Source: Leadbetterella sp. (GTDB lineage Bacteria; Bacteroidota; Bacteroidia; Cytophagales; Spirosomataceae). Taken from it: 35,172 nucleotides of DNA. Where the stretch lies: assembly GCA_021740125.1 (NCBI GenBank), contig JAIPAJ010000017.1, positions 1 through 35,172 on the forward strand, given 5' to 3'. The notes below the pieces were generated by a model. It worked only from the letters and a program-made list of their open reading frames with translations, did not search any database and was not told the origin of the DNA. The translations under genes and the position numbers were made by a program. This document shows positions 1-7,439 of the stretch, one piece after another (the first letter of the stretch is position 1; each line of letters starts with the position of its first letter).

Positions 1-390
1 AATCCGTTTTGGTCTAATAAAATATATGATCTAGCCCAATACTTATAATCCAATGAAGGAGAATTTATAGAACTTGATTGGGGCTTAAGTACTCAATTGC
101 TTTGCTTTACAAAAGAAGAGAAATTTAAAAGGGGTTTTTTAACTAAAAAGGGAGAACTAATGGCTTTTCAAAAGAATGCCGATGAAGTTTTTTTTAATGA
201 TTATGTAAGCAATAAAGACTTAGAGAGACTATATTTTATAAGTATTCAAAGTAAATTGGCAGACCCTAAAATGAATTCTATTTTTGAGGAAATGACCCAT
301 AAAAGCGGTTATAAAACTATCTTGATAAAGAATTTTTATGAGAATGACAATACTTTGATTTACAGCATATTTAGACTAAAGAAAATATGA
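1..390 (+). pseudogene. C-terminal remnant of a probable membrane glycosyltransferase, interrupted by TAA at 46-48
   Basis: Frame 1 is open from the window edge to the stop at 388-390, except for one TAA at 46-48. The residues on both sides (NPFWSNKIYDLAQYL before it, SNEGEFIELDWGLSTQLLCF after it) read as one continuous protein-like sequence. By memory they resemble the extracytoplasmic C-terminal tail of PMT/ArnT-like glycosyltransferases, which is a weak family call. AAA to TAA is a single base change, so a recent nonsense mutation or a sequencing error is likely. The stop overlaps the ATG of the next gene (ATGA), which suggests an intact gene was once translationally coupled to it. The downstream part alone could start at TTG 97 (97 aa), but it has no recognisable domain. 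The gene's N-terminus lies outside the window. Confidence 0.5.
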
Positions 391-1124
391 TTTTAGAAAA
401 CCTAGAGCAAAAGACATTATCGATTTTAATTCCAGTTTTTAATGAGGAAAGAACGGTGCATTTTATACTTGAAAAAGTAGTAAATGTGAATCTGATTGGA
501 GGATACAAAAAAGAGATTGTACTCGTGAATGATGCTTCAAAAGATAACACAGAAGGTAAAATTCAAGAATTTATCAATAAATACCCCAATGAAACCATCA
601 GTTATTACAAACATGAAGTGAACCAAGGCAAAGGGGCTGCCATTCATACGGGTATAAAAAATGCCAAAGGCAATTTGATAATTGTTCAAGATGCTGATCT
701 CGAATATGACCCAAATGAATTCAATATTTTACTAAAACCAATCATTGACGGTTTTGCAGATGTGGTTTATGGCTCCAGATTTATCGGAGGGAAACCGCAC
801 CGTATCTTATTCTTTTTTCATTCTATTGGCAACAAGTTGCTAACTTTCCTGTGCAACGCTTCCACCAATCTTAACCTGACAGACATGGAGACTTGTTATA
901 AACTATTTGATGCAAAAATCCTCAAAAGTCTATCTTTAAAAGAAAACAGATTTGGATTTGAACCAGAGGTGACTGCAAAAATATCTAGAATAAAAGGAAT
1001 CAGAATATACGAAGTAGGTATTTCTTATTATGGCAGAACTTACGAAGAGGGCAAAAAAATCAACTGGAAGGATGGCTTTAGAGCCCTTTACTGCATTCTA
1101 AAGTATGGTTTCATTAAAAGATAA
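387..1124 (+). CDS. GT2 family glycosyltransferase, dolichyl-phosphate mannose synthase-like
   Basis: This 245-aa GT-A glycosyltransferase should transfer a sugar from a nucleotide donor, probably to a polyprenyl phosphate carrier at the inner membrane. The N-terminal strand LSILIPVFNEE (residues 11-21) and VLVNDASKDNT (45-55) are the nucleotide-binding signature. The metal-binding DxD motif is D102-A-D104, and GSRF (129-132) and DMETCYKLF (166-174) match the DPM1-like branch. There are no clear transmembrane helices, so it is likely a peripheral enzyme that feeds a membrane transferase. The damaged gene just upstream, overlapping by 4 bp, would be a natural partner. The family is confident; donor and acceptor cannot be read from sequence. 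Confidence 0.9.
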   Translation: MILENLEQKTLSILIPVFNEERTVHFILEKVVNVNLIGGYKKEIVLVNDASKDNTEGKIQEFINKYPNETISYYKHEVNQGKGAAIHTGIKNAKGNLIIVQDADLEYDPNEFNILLKPIIDGFADVVYGSRFIGGKPHRILFFFHSIGNKLLTFLCNASTNLNLTDMETCYKLFDAKILKSLSLKENRFGFEPEVTAKISRIKGIRIYEVGISYYGRTYEEGKKINWKDGFRALYCILKYGFIKR

Positions 1125-1159
1125 TTGAATATTATATAACCTTTAGATACCGAATATTA

Positions 1160-1924
1160 TTATTTGAGTTTTCTACAAACAAAAACTTCAAGGAGCTCTC
1201 CTCTCAACCCAAGATTTTCATCAATAATTGAATATATTTGAACATCCATTTTACTATATATTTTGACATATTCTAAGAAATTATAGCCCCAATCAAATGT
1301 GACTAAAGACTTGCCATCGCCAACTGGATTACCATGATATTCAGGAGATTCAAGGTGTACAACTTCACCTTTCAAGTCGAGTTTAGCCCTCTGAACCGTT
1401 TTGGTCCAATTCCTAAAGGGTGTTGTAAAAACATGATAACCACCAATCTTTAGTACTCTTGTAATTTCAGCCAAAGCCAAATCAGGATGAAAAACATGTT
1501 CCATTACCTCTTGGGAAATAAAAATATCAAACGTTTGTTTCCCAAAAGTAAGTTTCTCCAAATTTTCACATCTAGTGCCATGATATATATCGCCAGGCTG
1601 AACATTCAGAAAATATTGAGATGATGTGTAACGTGAACAATTCTTTGCAATGTAATAAGAAGATGATGACCCTGGTGAAGTCTCGTGTATTACTTTTGTT
1701 TTCCAATTTGGAATAAATTTATTTAAAGAAAGCATCAACATTCTTTGTCTTGGCAATGAGCCACACCTCAAACACTCATAATTATCTCGATCGTAATTAC
1801 CATTGAGAATAAAAAAGGTATTTCTATCACAAACTGAACATCTACCGATATTGACTTTCCCTTTCAAAAAATGGGTTGCAAGAAGATAAATTTTACCTGA
1901 ATAACCCCATCTATTTAATTTCAT
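1160..1924 (-). CDS. Class I SAM-dependent methyltransferase with N-terminal CxxC zinc-ribbon-like segment
   Basis: The 254-aa protein has two CxxC pairs (C29/C32 and C51/C54) that could bind zinc, then a methyltransferase type 11 domain. The clearest motif is the post-motif II segment SQEVMEHVFHPDLALAEI (residues 137-154), followed by VLKIGGYHVFTTPF (157-170). Motif I is unusual: where a GxGxG loop is expected the protein has HETSPGSSSSYY (80-91). The gene converges with the GT2 gene (35-bp gap), and its neighbours suggest a sugar or surface-polymer substrate, which is inference. The ATG at 1924 is the natural start, because the CxxC segment follows directly. Confidence 0.85.
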   Translation of the reverse strand: MKLNRWGYSGKIYLLATHFLKGKVNIGRCSVCDRNTFFILNGNYDRDNYECLRCGSLPRQRMLMLSLNKFIPNWKTKVIHETSPGSSSSYYIAKNCSRYTSSQYFLNVQPGDIYHGTRCENLEKLTFGKQTFDIFISQEVMEHVFHPDLALAEITRVLKIGGYHVFTTPFRNWTKTVQRAKLDLKGEVVHLESPEYHGNPVGDGKSLVTFDWGYNFLEYVKIYSKMDVQIYSIIDENLGLRGELLEVFVCRKLK

Positions 1925-2391
1925 AGTTTGTTGGATTTATGTATTTATTGAATAAATTTCAAGAATTAATGGCTTTAAAAAGGTTCTTGACATAATCGAA
2001 AAAAACATTATTAAATGCCATAATTATCAAAAATAGTATTTAAAAACTCAGACATAACTTAATGGACAGAAATATATTTTAAAAGCTTACTTTTAAGCAA
2101 AAAAACCATTTAATTAGTATACAAAACACATCTTTATGCACATAAAATATAGGAATTAATAGTAAGTATTGTAATTTGTTGATAGTTATAAAATGGACTT
2201 ACTACTTTTTATTCGTGGTTTAATTGTTTTTCAAAACTTTAAAACAAACTCATAATCGCCCTTAATAGCTCCACCTTTCAACCTACAATTTTATCCGCTT
2301 ATACAATTGCAACTATTCCTCCATTGTTTTCATCTTTGATTTGATTTATATTTACCTAATATATTCATTTCTAATCTAAAAGCTATTTACC
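1925..2391. other. 467-bp AT-rich non-coding gap between divergent genes
   Basis: I see no credible gene here. The stretch must hold the promoters of the minus-strand methyltransferase and the plus-strand tldD-like gene. A small AT-rich inverted repeat lies at 2079-2096 (TTAAAAG/CTTTTAA with a 4-base loop), overlapping an alternative GCTTA/TAAGC pairing at 2085-2098. Its role is unknown. Confidence 0.6.
2324..2354 (+). promoter_or_regulatory. Candidate Bacteroidota sigma-A promoter for the tldD-like gene
   Basis: TTG at 2324-2326 is followed by a 20-base spacer and TATATTTA at 2347-2354, close to the phylum consensus TTG-N19-21-TAnnTTTG with the last G replaced by A. It lies 37 bases before the TTG start. 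The assignment rests on pattern only. Confidence 0.35.
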
Positions 2392-4032
2392 TTGAAAAGA
2401 CGAGATTTCCTTCAATTATCGGGTCTTGGAATTGGTGCGGCCATGCTGCCAAATATTCCAGTTATGGGAAACAATGTTTCCTACGAAGCCCTACTCAATG
2501 GCTCCATGGACGTAGCCAAAAAAACACGCCTTGCCGACGCTGCATTGAATGCAGCCAAATCCAAAGGAGCCACTTATACAGACATCAGAATTGGTCGCTA
2601 TTTAAACCAGTTTGTGGTTACAAGGGAAGACAAAGTTCAAAATATCGTTAATACCGAGTCTTATGGAGTTGGTGTACGTGTGATTGCGGATGGTTGCTGG
2701 GGTTTTGCAGCAGTAGTTGATGCCAAATCAGAAGCCGACACAGCCCGGGCTGCAGAGGAGGCAGTAGCCATTGCGAAAGCAAACGCCAAACTTATGAAAG
2801 AGCCCGTAGCATTGGCAGCCCAAAAGGGATTTGGAGAGGTGAGTTGGAAAACACCAATCATCAAAAACGCCTTTGAGGTGCCTATTCAAGAAAAAGTTGA
2901 TTTACTTTTAGGAGTAAACGATGCCGCCATAAAAAATGGAGCAAACTATGTTAACTCTATTCTGTTCTTGGTTAATGAACAAAAATACTTTGCCTCATCT
3001 GATGGTACTTATGTAGACCAAGACATACACCGCACTTGGCCGATTTTCAATGTAACTTGTATTGATCCTAAATCAGGAAAATTTGAAACTAGAAATGCAC
3101 TTAGTGCTCCTATGGGCATGGGTTACGAGTATTTACAAACCAATCCAAAGGACAAAATAACTGGCATAACTACCAGATATAACCGAGGCTATGATATGCT
3201 TGAAGACGCCATCGCAGCCGCACAACAAGCCAAAGCGAAGCTTTCTGCAAAATCAGTAGAAGCTGGTAAATACGATTTGGTTTTAGATCCATCGCATTTG
3301 TGGCTTACTATCCACGAATCAGTTGGGCACCCACTTGAGCTTGATAGAGTATTGGGCTATGAAGCTAATTTTGCAGGAACTTCTTTTGCAACTTTAGACA
3401 AATGGCAGTCTAAAAACTTCAACTATGGCAGTAAAGAAGTTACCCTTTTTGCTGATAAAACGCAAGTGGGATCATTAGGAGCTGTTGGTTGGGATGACGA
3501 GGGCGTTAAAACCAAAAAATGGGATTTGGTAAAAGACGGCACTTTGGTAAACTACCAAGCCATTCGTGATCAAGCTCATATTATAGGGGAAACAGAATCG
3601 CATGGATGTTGCTATGCGGACAGTTGGTCGTCGGTACAGTTCCAACGTATGGCCAATGTTTCCTTAGCCCCAGGCAAAGCACCTCTTTCGGTAGAAGAAA
3701 TGATAAAAGACGTTAAAAAAGGTATTTATATTATTGGAGATGGTTCATTCTCAATCGACCAGCAGCGTTATAACTTCCAATTTGGTGGCCAGCTTTATTA
3801 CGAAATCAAAGATGGAAAAATAGGAGAAATGCTGAAAGACGTTGCATATCAATCCAATACACAGGAATTCTGGAATTCATGCAGTAAAATTTGTGATGAT
3901 AGAGATTATCGATTGGGTGGTTCATTTTTTGATGGAAAAGGCCAACCTTCGCAATCAAGTGCTGTATCACATGGTAGCTCAACTGCCAGATTTGATGGAG
4001 TAAATGTCATTAACACCGGCAGAAAAATTTAA
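2392..4032 (+). CDS. tldD: TldD-like metalloprotease subunit with Tat signal
   Basis: This 546-aa member of the TldD/PmbA (peptidase U62) family is the catalytic subunit of a heteromeric zinc protease that degrades unfolded peptides and matures modified peptides such as microcin B17. The N-terminus (KRRDFLQLSGLGIGAAML) is a twin-arginine signal, so the folded protein is probably exported; the E. coli enzyme is cytosolic. The metal motif HESVGH spans residues 308-313, and SHGCCYADSW lies at 403-412. In the C-terminal region, where family members often have CGKGQ and SHGCP, this protein has DGKGQ (514-518) and SHGSS (526-530), so a cysteine zinc ligand may be missing. The TTG start at 2392 is chosen because the Tat motif begins immediately there. 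A TldE-like partner follows. Confidence 0.9.
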   Translation: MKRRDFLQLSGLGIGAAMLPNIPVMGNNVSYEALLNGSMDVAKKTRLADAALNAAKSKGATYTDIRIGRYLNQFVVTREDKVQNIVNTESYGVGVRVIADGCWGFAAVVDAKSEADTARAAEEAVAIAKANAKLMKEPVALAAQKGFGEVSWKTPIIKNAFEVPIQEKVDLLLGVNDAAIKNGANYVNSILFLVNEQKYFASSDGTYVDQDIHRTWPIFNVTCIDPKSGKFETRNALSAPMGMGYEYLQTNPKDKITGITTRYNRGYDMLEDAIAAAQQAKAKLSAKSVEAGKYDLVLDPSHLWLTIHESVGHPLELDRVLGYEANFAGTSFATLDKWQSKNFNYGSKEVTLFADKTQVGSLGAVGWDDEGVKTKKWDLVKDGTLVNYQAIRDQAHIIGETESHGCCYADSWSSVQFQRMANVSLAPGKAPLSVEEMIKDVKKGIYIIGDGSFSIDQQRYNFQFGGQLYYEIKDGKIGEMLKDVAYQSNTQEFWNSCSKICDDRDYRLGGSFFDGKGQPSQSSAVSHGSSTARFDGVNVINTGRKI

Positions 4033-4083
4033 TTGGTTAATTGGTTAATTGGTTAATTGGTTAATTGGTTAATTGGTTAATTG
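4029..4083. repeat. 8-bp tandem repeat (TTAATTGG), about 6.9 copies
   Basis: Six perfect copies of TTAATTGG and a seventh lacking its last base begin at the tldD stop codon (TAA 4030-4032). A 7-bp inverted repeat follows at 4112-4118/4132-4138 (TCTGATT/AATCAGA), so the 168-bp spacer to tldE holds both. The repeat is short, perfect and intergenic, so its copy number is likely variable between strains. Confidence 0.95.
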
Positions 4084-4200
4084 AAAATTAAGAAATGAAG
4101 GTAAAGTTCAATCTGATTTAATAAAAAACCGAATCAGACCTAATTAGAATTTAAATCATTCAAATCCTGAGTTTAAAATCATCAAAAAAGAACAAAACAA

Positions 4201-5538
4201 ATGAACATAATATTAACAGAAGAAGAAGCCAAAGCCTTGCTCAAAAAAATCTTGAGCTACTCCAAGGCTGATGAATGTATTGTAAACATCATTGGCGAGC
4301 AACGCGGCAACATCCGTTATGCACGAAACGAAGTTTCTACGGCAGGTGGACTTACCAATAAAAACATAGCAGTTACTTCAGCTTTTGGCAACAAAGTTGG
4401 AACAGCCACCATAGACGAATTTGACGATGCCTCACTAGAAAAAGTTGTAAAAAGAGCCGAAGAACTGGCAAAACTGGCACCAGAAAATCCAGAATATGAA
4501 GGCTTAGTAGACCCACAAACCTACATGAAAGCCAACGGTTATTTTGAATCGACAGCCACTATAAATCCTGATAAAAGAGCCACCAAAGTAGCTCAAAGTT
4601 TGGAATTGTGCAGAAATGAAAAACTTGTGGGGGCAGGTTTTTTAGAAGACCAACATGGCTACACAGCCATTATGAATTCAAAAGGTTTATTTGCATATTA
4701 CGCATCTACCAACGTAAACTTCTCACTTACAGTAAGAACCGAAGACGGCAAAGGTTCTGGCTATGTGGCAAAAGGTTATAGTGATTTCAATAAATTAGAC
4801 ACGGCCGCTGCCACAAAAGTGGCACTCCAAAAAGCTAAAGCATCGGCAAGTGCTCAAGCCATAGAACCGGGAAAGTATACCGTAATTCTTGAACCAACAG
4901 CTGCGGCAGTTTTATTAGAAAACATTTTCTTCGGCATGGATGCTCGAAGTGCTGATGAAGGCCGTTCGTTTTTTAGTAAGCCAGGCGGGAAAACTAAACT
5001 TGGTGATAAAATAGTAGACGAAGCCGTTACTTTCTTCTCTGATCCCAACCATCCCGAATTGCCTGCTTCGCCATGGTCGGGTGATGGGCAAGCCCAACAA
5101 AAACTCAAATGGATAGATAAAGGAGTAGTAAAAAATCTGGCCTATTCTATTTTTTGGGCAAAAGAAAAAGGTGTAAAACCAGTGCCTTTCCCGAATAACA
5201 TGATCATGGAAGGTGGAAAGGCAAGTTTGGAAGAAATGATAAAAAGCACAAAAAGAGGCATATTGGTAACCAAATTGTGGTACATCAGACCTGTAGACCC
5301 ACAAACATTGCTCTTGACAGGGCTTACGCGTGACGGAACTTTTTATATTGAAGACGGAAAAATAAAACATCCAATCAAAAACTTGAGGTTTAACGAAAGT
5401 CCGATTATAATGCTCAACAACCTTGAAACGCTTGGTGTATCTGAAAGAGTGGTAAGCACGGAATCTAACCAAAACTATATGATTCCTCCGATGAAAATCA
5501 GAGAATTTACTTTCTCGAGCTTAAGCGATGCGGTTTAG
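4201..5538 (+). CDS. tldE: TldE/PmbA-like metalloprotease partner subunit
   Basis: This 445-aa TldD/PmbA family protein should pair with the upstream TldD-like protein; TldE subunits complete the chamber and lack the HExxxH zinc site. None is visible here. Family features include the N-terminal segment RNEVSTAGGLTNKNIAVTSA (about residues 42-61), GKYTVILEPTAAAVLLENI in the middle, and a C-terminal half containing GEIxxLxxxP-like glycine-rich turns. It begins at ATG 4201 with no signal peptide and no twin arginines, unlike its partner. Co-export with TldD by a Tat hitchhiker mechanism is possible, or the two may occupy different compartments; sequence alone cannot decide. It probably shares a transcript with tldD, as only the repeat-containing spacer separates them and a terminator follows. 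Confidence 0.9.
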   Translation: MNIILTEEEAKALLKKILSYSKADECIVNIIGEQRGNIRYARNEVSTAGGLTNKNIAVTSAFGNKVGTATIDEFDDASLEKVVKRAEELAKLAPENPEYEGLVDPQTYMKANGYFESTATINPDKRATKVAQSLELCRNEKLVGAGFLEDQHGYTAIMNSKGLFAYYASTNVNFSLTVRTEDGKGSGYVAKGYSDFNKLDTAAATKVALQKAKASASAQAIEPGKYTVILEPTAAAVLLENIFFGMDARSADEGRSFFSKPGGKTKLGDKIVDEAVTFFSDPNHPELPASPWSGDGQAQQKLKWIDKGVVKNLAYSIFWAKEKGVKPVPFPNNMIMEGGKASLEEMIKSTKRGILVTKLWYIRPVDPQTLLLTGLTRDGTFYIEDGKIKHPIKNLRFNESPIIMLNNLETLGVSERVVSTESNQNYMIPPMKIREFTFSSLSDAV

Positions 5539-5563
5539 GAAACGCAAAAAATAGGTTTCATTA

Positions 5564-5595
5564 AAGGCAAGACTCCTTGAAGTCTTGCCTTTTTT
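5564..5595 (+). terminator. Rho-independent terminator after tldE
   Basis: A perfect 11-bp stem (AAGGCAAGACT/AGTCTTGCCTT) closes a 6-base loop (CCTTGA), with the T run continuing to 5595. It lies 25 bp after the tldE stop and marks the end of the tldD-tldE unit. Confidence 0.92.
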
Positions 5596-5684
5596 GTTCC
5601 CCAAAAACTATTCTAATGGCATAATTAAAATTAATTTGATCATTTATTTCAAAAAAGAACTAAACAACTAACCAACAATATCAA

Positions 5685-5692
5685 TATTTTTG
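5685..5692 (+). promoter_or_regulatory. Candidate -7 element of the cellulase operon
   Basis: TATTTTTG fits the Bacteroidota TAnnTTTG element and lies 21 bases before the cellulase ATG, just after the preceding terminator. No good TTG -33 element is present at the expected distance, so the call is tentative. Confidence 0.35.
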
Positions 5693-5713
5693 TAAACAAA
5701 ATAAAAGCATAAG

Positions 5714-7435
5714 ATGTACAAAATCCTAGTGTTATTCGTCCTGTACTTTCAAATGGCCACCGCACAATCACCGATACATGACCTTAACAAAAAACTTGGG
5801 AAAGGAATAAACATGGGTAATATGTTTGAGGCACCGTCAGAAACCGAATGGGGAAATCCATTTAAGGATGATTATTTTACTCGAATAAAAAGCCAGGGAT
5901 TTAATCACGTAAGAATACCTATCAGATGGGATGTAGCCGCAAGATGCCAACAAACTGAACCATTCACCATTAATGCTAACTTTTTAGAAAGAATTAAAAC
6001 TGTTGTGGATTTGGCAAAAAAAGAAAATCTTTTGGTAATCATAAACATGCATCACCATGAGGCCTTATTTGCAAATCCAGATGCCCAAAAAGCTAAGTTT
6101 TTAAGTCAATGGACTCAAATAGCCACCTATTTTAAGGATTATGATTCAAACCTACTGTTTGAAGTCATGAATGAACCAAACACTAACCTCACACCAGATA
6201 AATGGAACACTTTTTTTGCAGAAGCACTTTCTGCCATTCGTAAAACCAACAAAACTAGGGCCGTTTTAATGGGAACGTCAAATTGGGGAGGACTTGGGGG
6301 TGTTTCATCGCTCAAAATACCTGCCGACGACAACATCATACTTACTATACACTATTACGACCCTTTCAATTTTACGCACCAAGGGGCCGACTGGGTAGAA
6401 GGATCTAACCCATGGCTCGGTACAAAATGGGAAAACACTAACTTAGAAAGGGACGAAATAATTGGACAATTTAAATACTTAAAGGAATTCGGCAATCAAA
6501 ATAACCTTCCGATTCATATTGGAGAGTTTGGAGCGTTTTCAAAAGCCGACTTAGAAAGTAGGGTACTTTGGAGTAATTACCTAGCCCGATGGTTTGAACA
6601 ACAAGGTTTTAGCTGGGCTTATTGGGAATTTAGTGCAGGTTTCGGAATTTACAATCCCTCAACTGGCCAATATCTACAACCTCTATTGGAGGCTTTGGTC
6701 CGAAATCCAATTTCAGCAGCAAAAGAAATCAAGACCAACACTATTTACGAAAGTAACTTCAGCACAAATACCAACAATTGGAACTTATATCTTCAACCTT
6801 CAGCTACTGCAAACCTCGTAATTAAGGAAAACTCTGCAAACATTGAAATAAAGAAATCTTCCACTGACGGATGGCATGTACAATTTGTAAAAAATGACAT
6901 CCCGCTAAAAAAAGGAAAAAGATACTTAGTGCGATTTGAGGCAAAATCCGATACCGACTTAGGCATAACCAACTATATTGGTCAAGCTTCTGGTGCTTAC
7001 AGTGCGTATTCAGGCTACAAAGGTTTCACTTTGACCAGTAACGAGACCAAATTTACCTATAGTTTTGTAATGACCTCGCCTGACGATCCCAAAGCAAGAA
7101 TTGTTTTTGATCTTGGTCTTAAAACTGGAAACGTGTCCTTGAAAAATATCAAAGTTGAAGAAGTTCAAGACACATCAAGTGTTTTATTATCAATTTCTAG
7201 CGAAAATAAAGTCCAAGTTTTTCCAAATCCAGTTTCTGACGAACTACACTTAAGCGAAATTCAAGACTTTTACCTACTCCATATTTACGACCAGCTTGGT
7301 CGAAAAATTCTCCAAAAAGACATTTCAAACTTAAATTCTACAAAACTTAACCTAATAGAACTTCCACAAGGCGTATATTATTTGTACCTTTTGGGTTCAA
7401 AAGAACCAAAGAGCTATAAACTTTTTAAAAACTAA
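5714..7435 (+). CDS. Secreted GH5 cellulase with CBM-like domain and T9SS sorting domain
   Basis: This 573-aa protein is a predicted endo-beta-1,4-glucanase of glycoside hydrolase family 5. A signal peptide ends near ATAQ (residues 15-18). The catalytic barrel covers about 25-330: HVRIPIRWD (65-73), HHH at 113-115, acid/base E154 in VMNEPN, HYY at 213-215 and nucleophile E271 in HIGEFGAF. A beta-sandwich segment at about 342-475 (NNWNLYLQ, FEAKSDTDLG) resembles carbohydrate-binding modules of the CBM4/9 type. The C-terminal 70 residues, with VFPNPVSDELHL and LPQGVYYLYLL, are a type A T9SS sorting domain, so it should be exported by the type IX system and anchored or released at the cell surface. 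It is followed after 4 bp by an S41 protease. Confidence 0.93.
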   Translation: MYKILVLFVLYFQMATAQSPIHDLNKKLGKGINMGNMFEAPSETEWGNPFKDDYFTRIKSQGFNHVRIPIRWDVAARCQQTEPFTINANFLERIKTVVDLAKKENLLVIINMHHHEALFANPDAQKAKFLSQWTQIATYFKDYDSNLLFEVMNEPNTNLTPDKWNTFFAEALSAIRKTNKTRAVLMGTSNWGGLGGVSSLKIPADDNIILTIHYYDPFNFTHQGADWVEGSNPWLGTKWENTNLERDEIIGQFKYLKEFGNQNNLPIHIGEFGAFSKADLESRVLWSNYLARWFEQQGFSWAYWEFSAGFGIYNPSTGQYLQPLLEALVRNPISAAKEIKTNTIYESNFSTNTNNWNLYLQPSATANLVIKENSANIEIKKSSTDGWHVQFVKNDIPLKKGKRYLVRFEAKSDTDLGITNYIGQASGAYSAYSGYKGFTLTSNETKFTYSFVMTSPDDPKARIVFDLGLKTGNVSLKNIKVEEVQDTSSVLLSISSENKVQVFPNPVSDELHLSEIQDFYLLHIYDQLGRKILQKDISNLNSTKLNLIELPQGVYYLYLLGSKEPKSYKLFKN

Positions 7436-7439
7436 ATAA

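Noticed and set aside
4029-4083. Tandem repeat as a CRISPR array
   Set aside because: The units are 8 bp with no spacers, so it is a simple tandem repeat.
4915-5472. 185-aa open frame on the minus strand inside tldE
   Set aside because: It is antisense to a confident gene and has no recognisable domain or signal.
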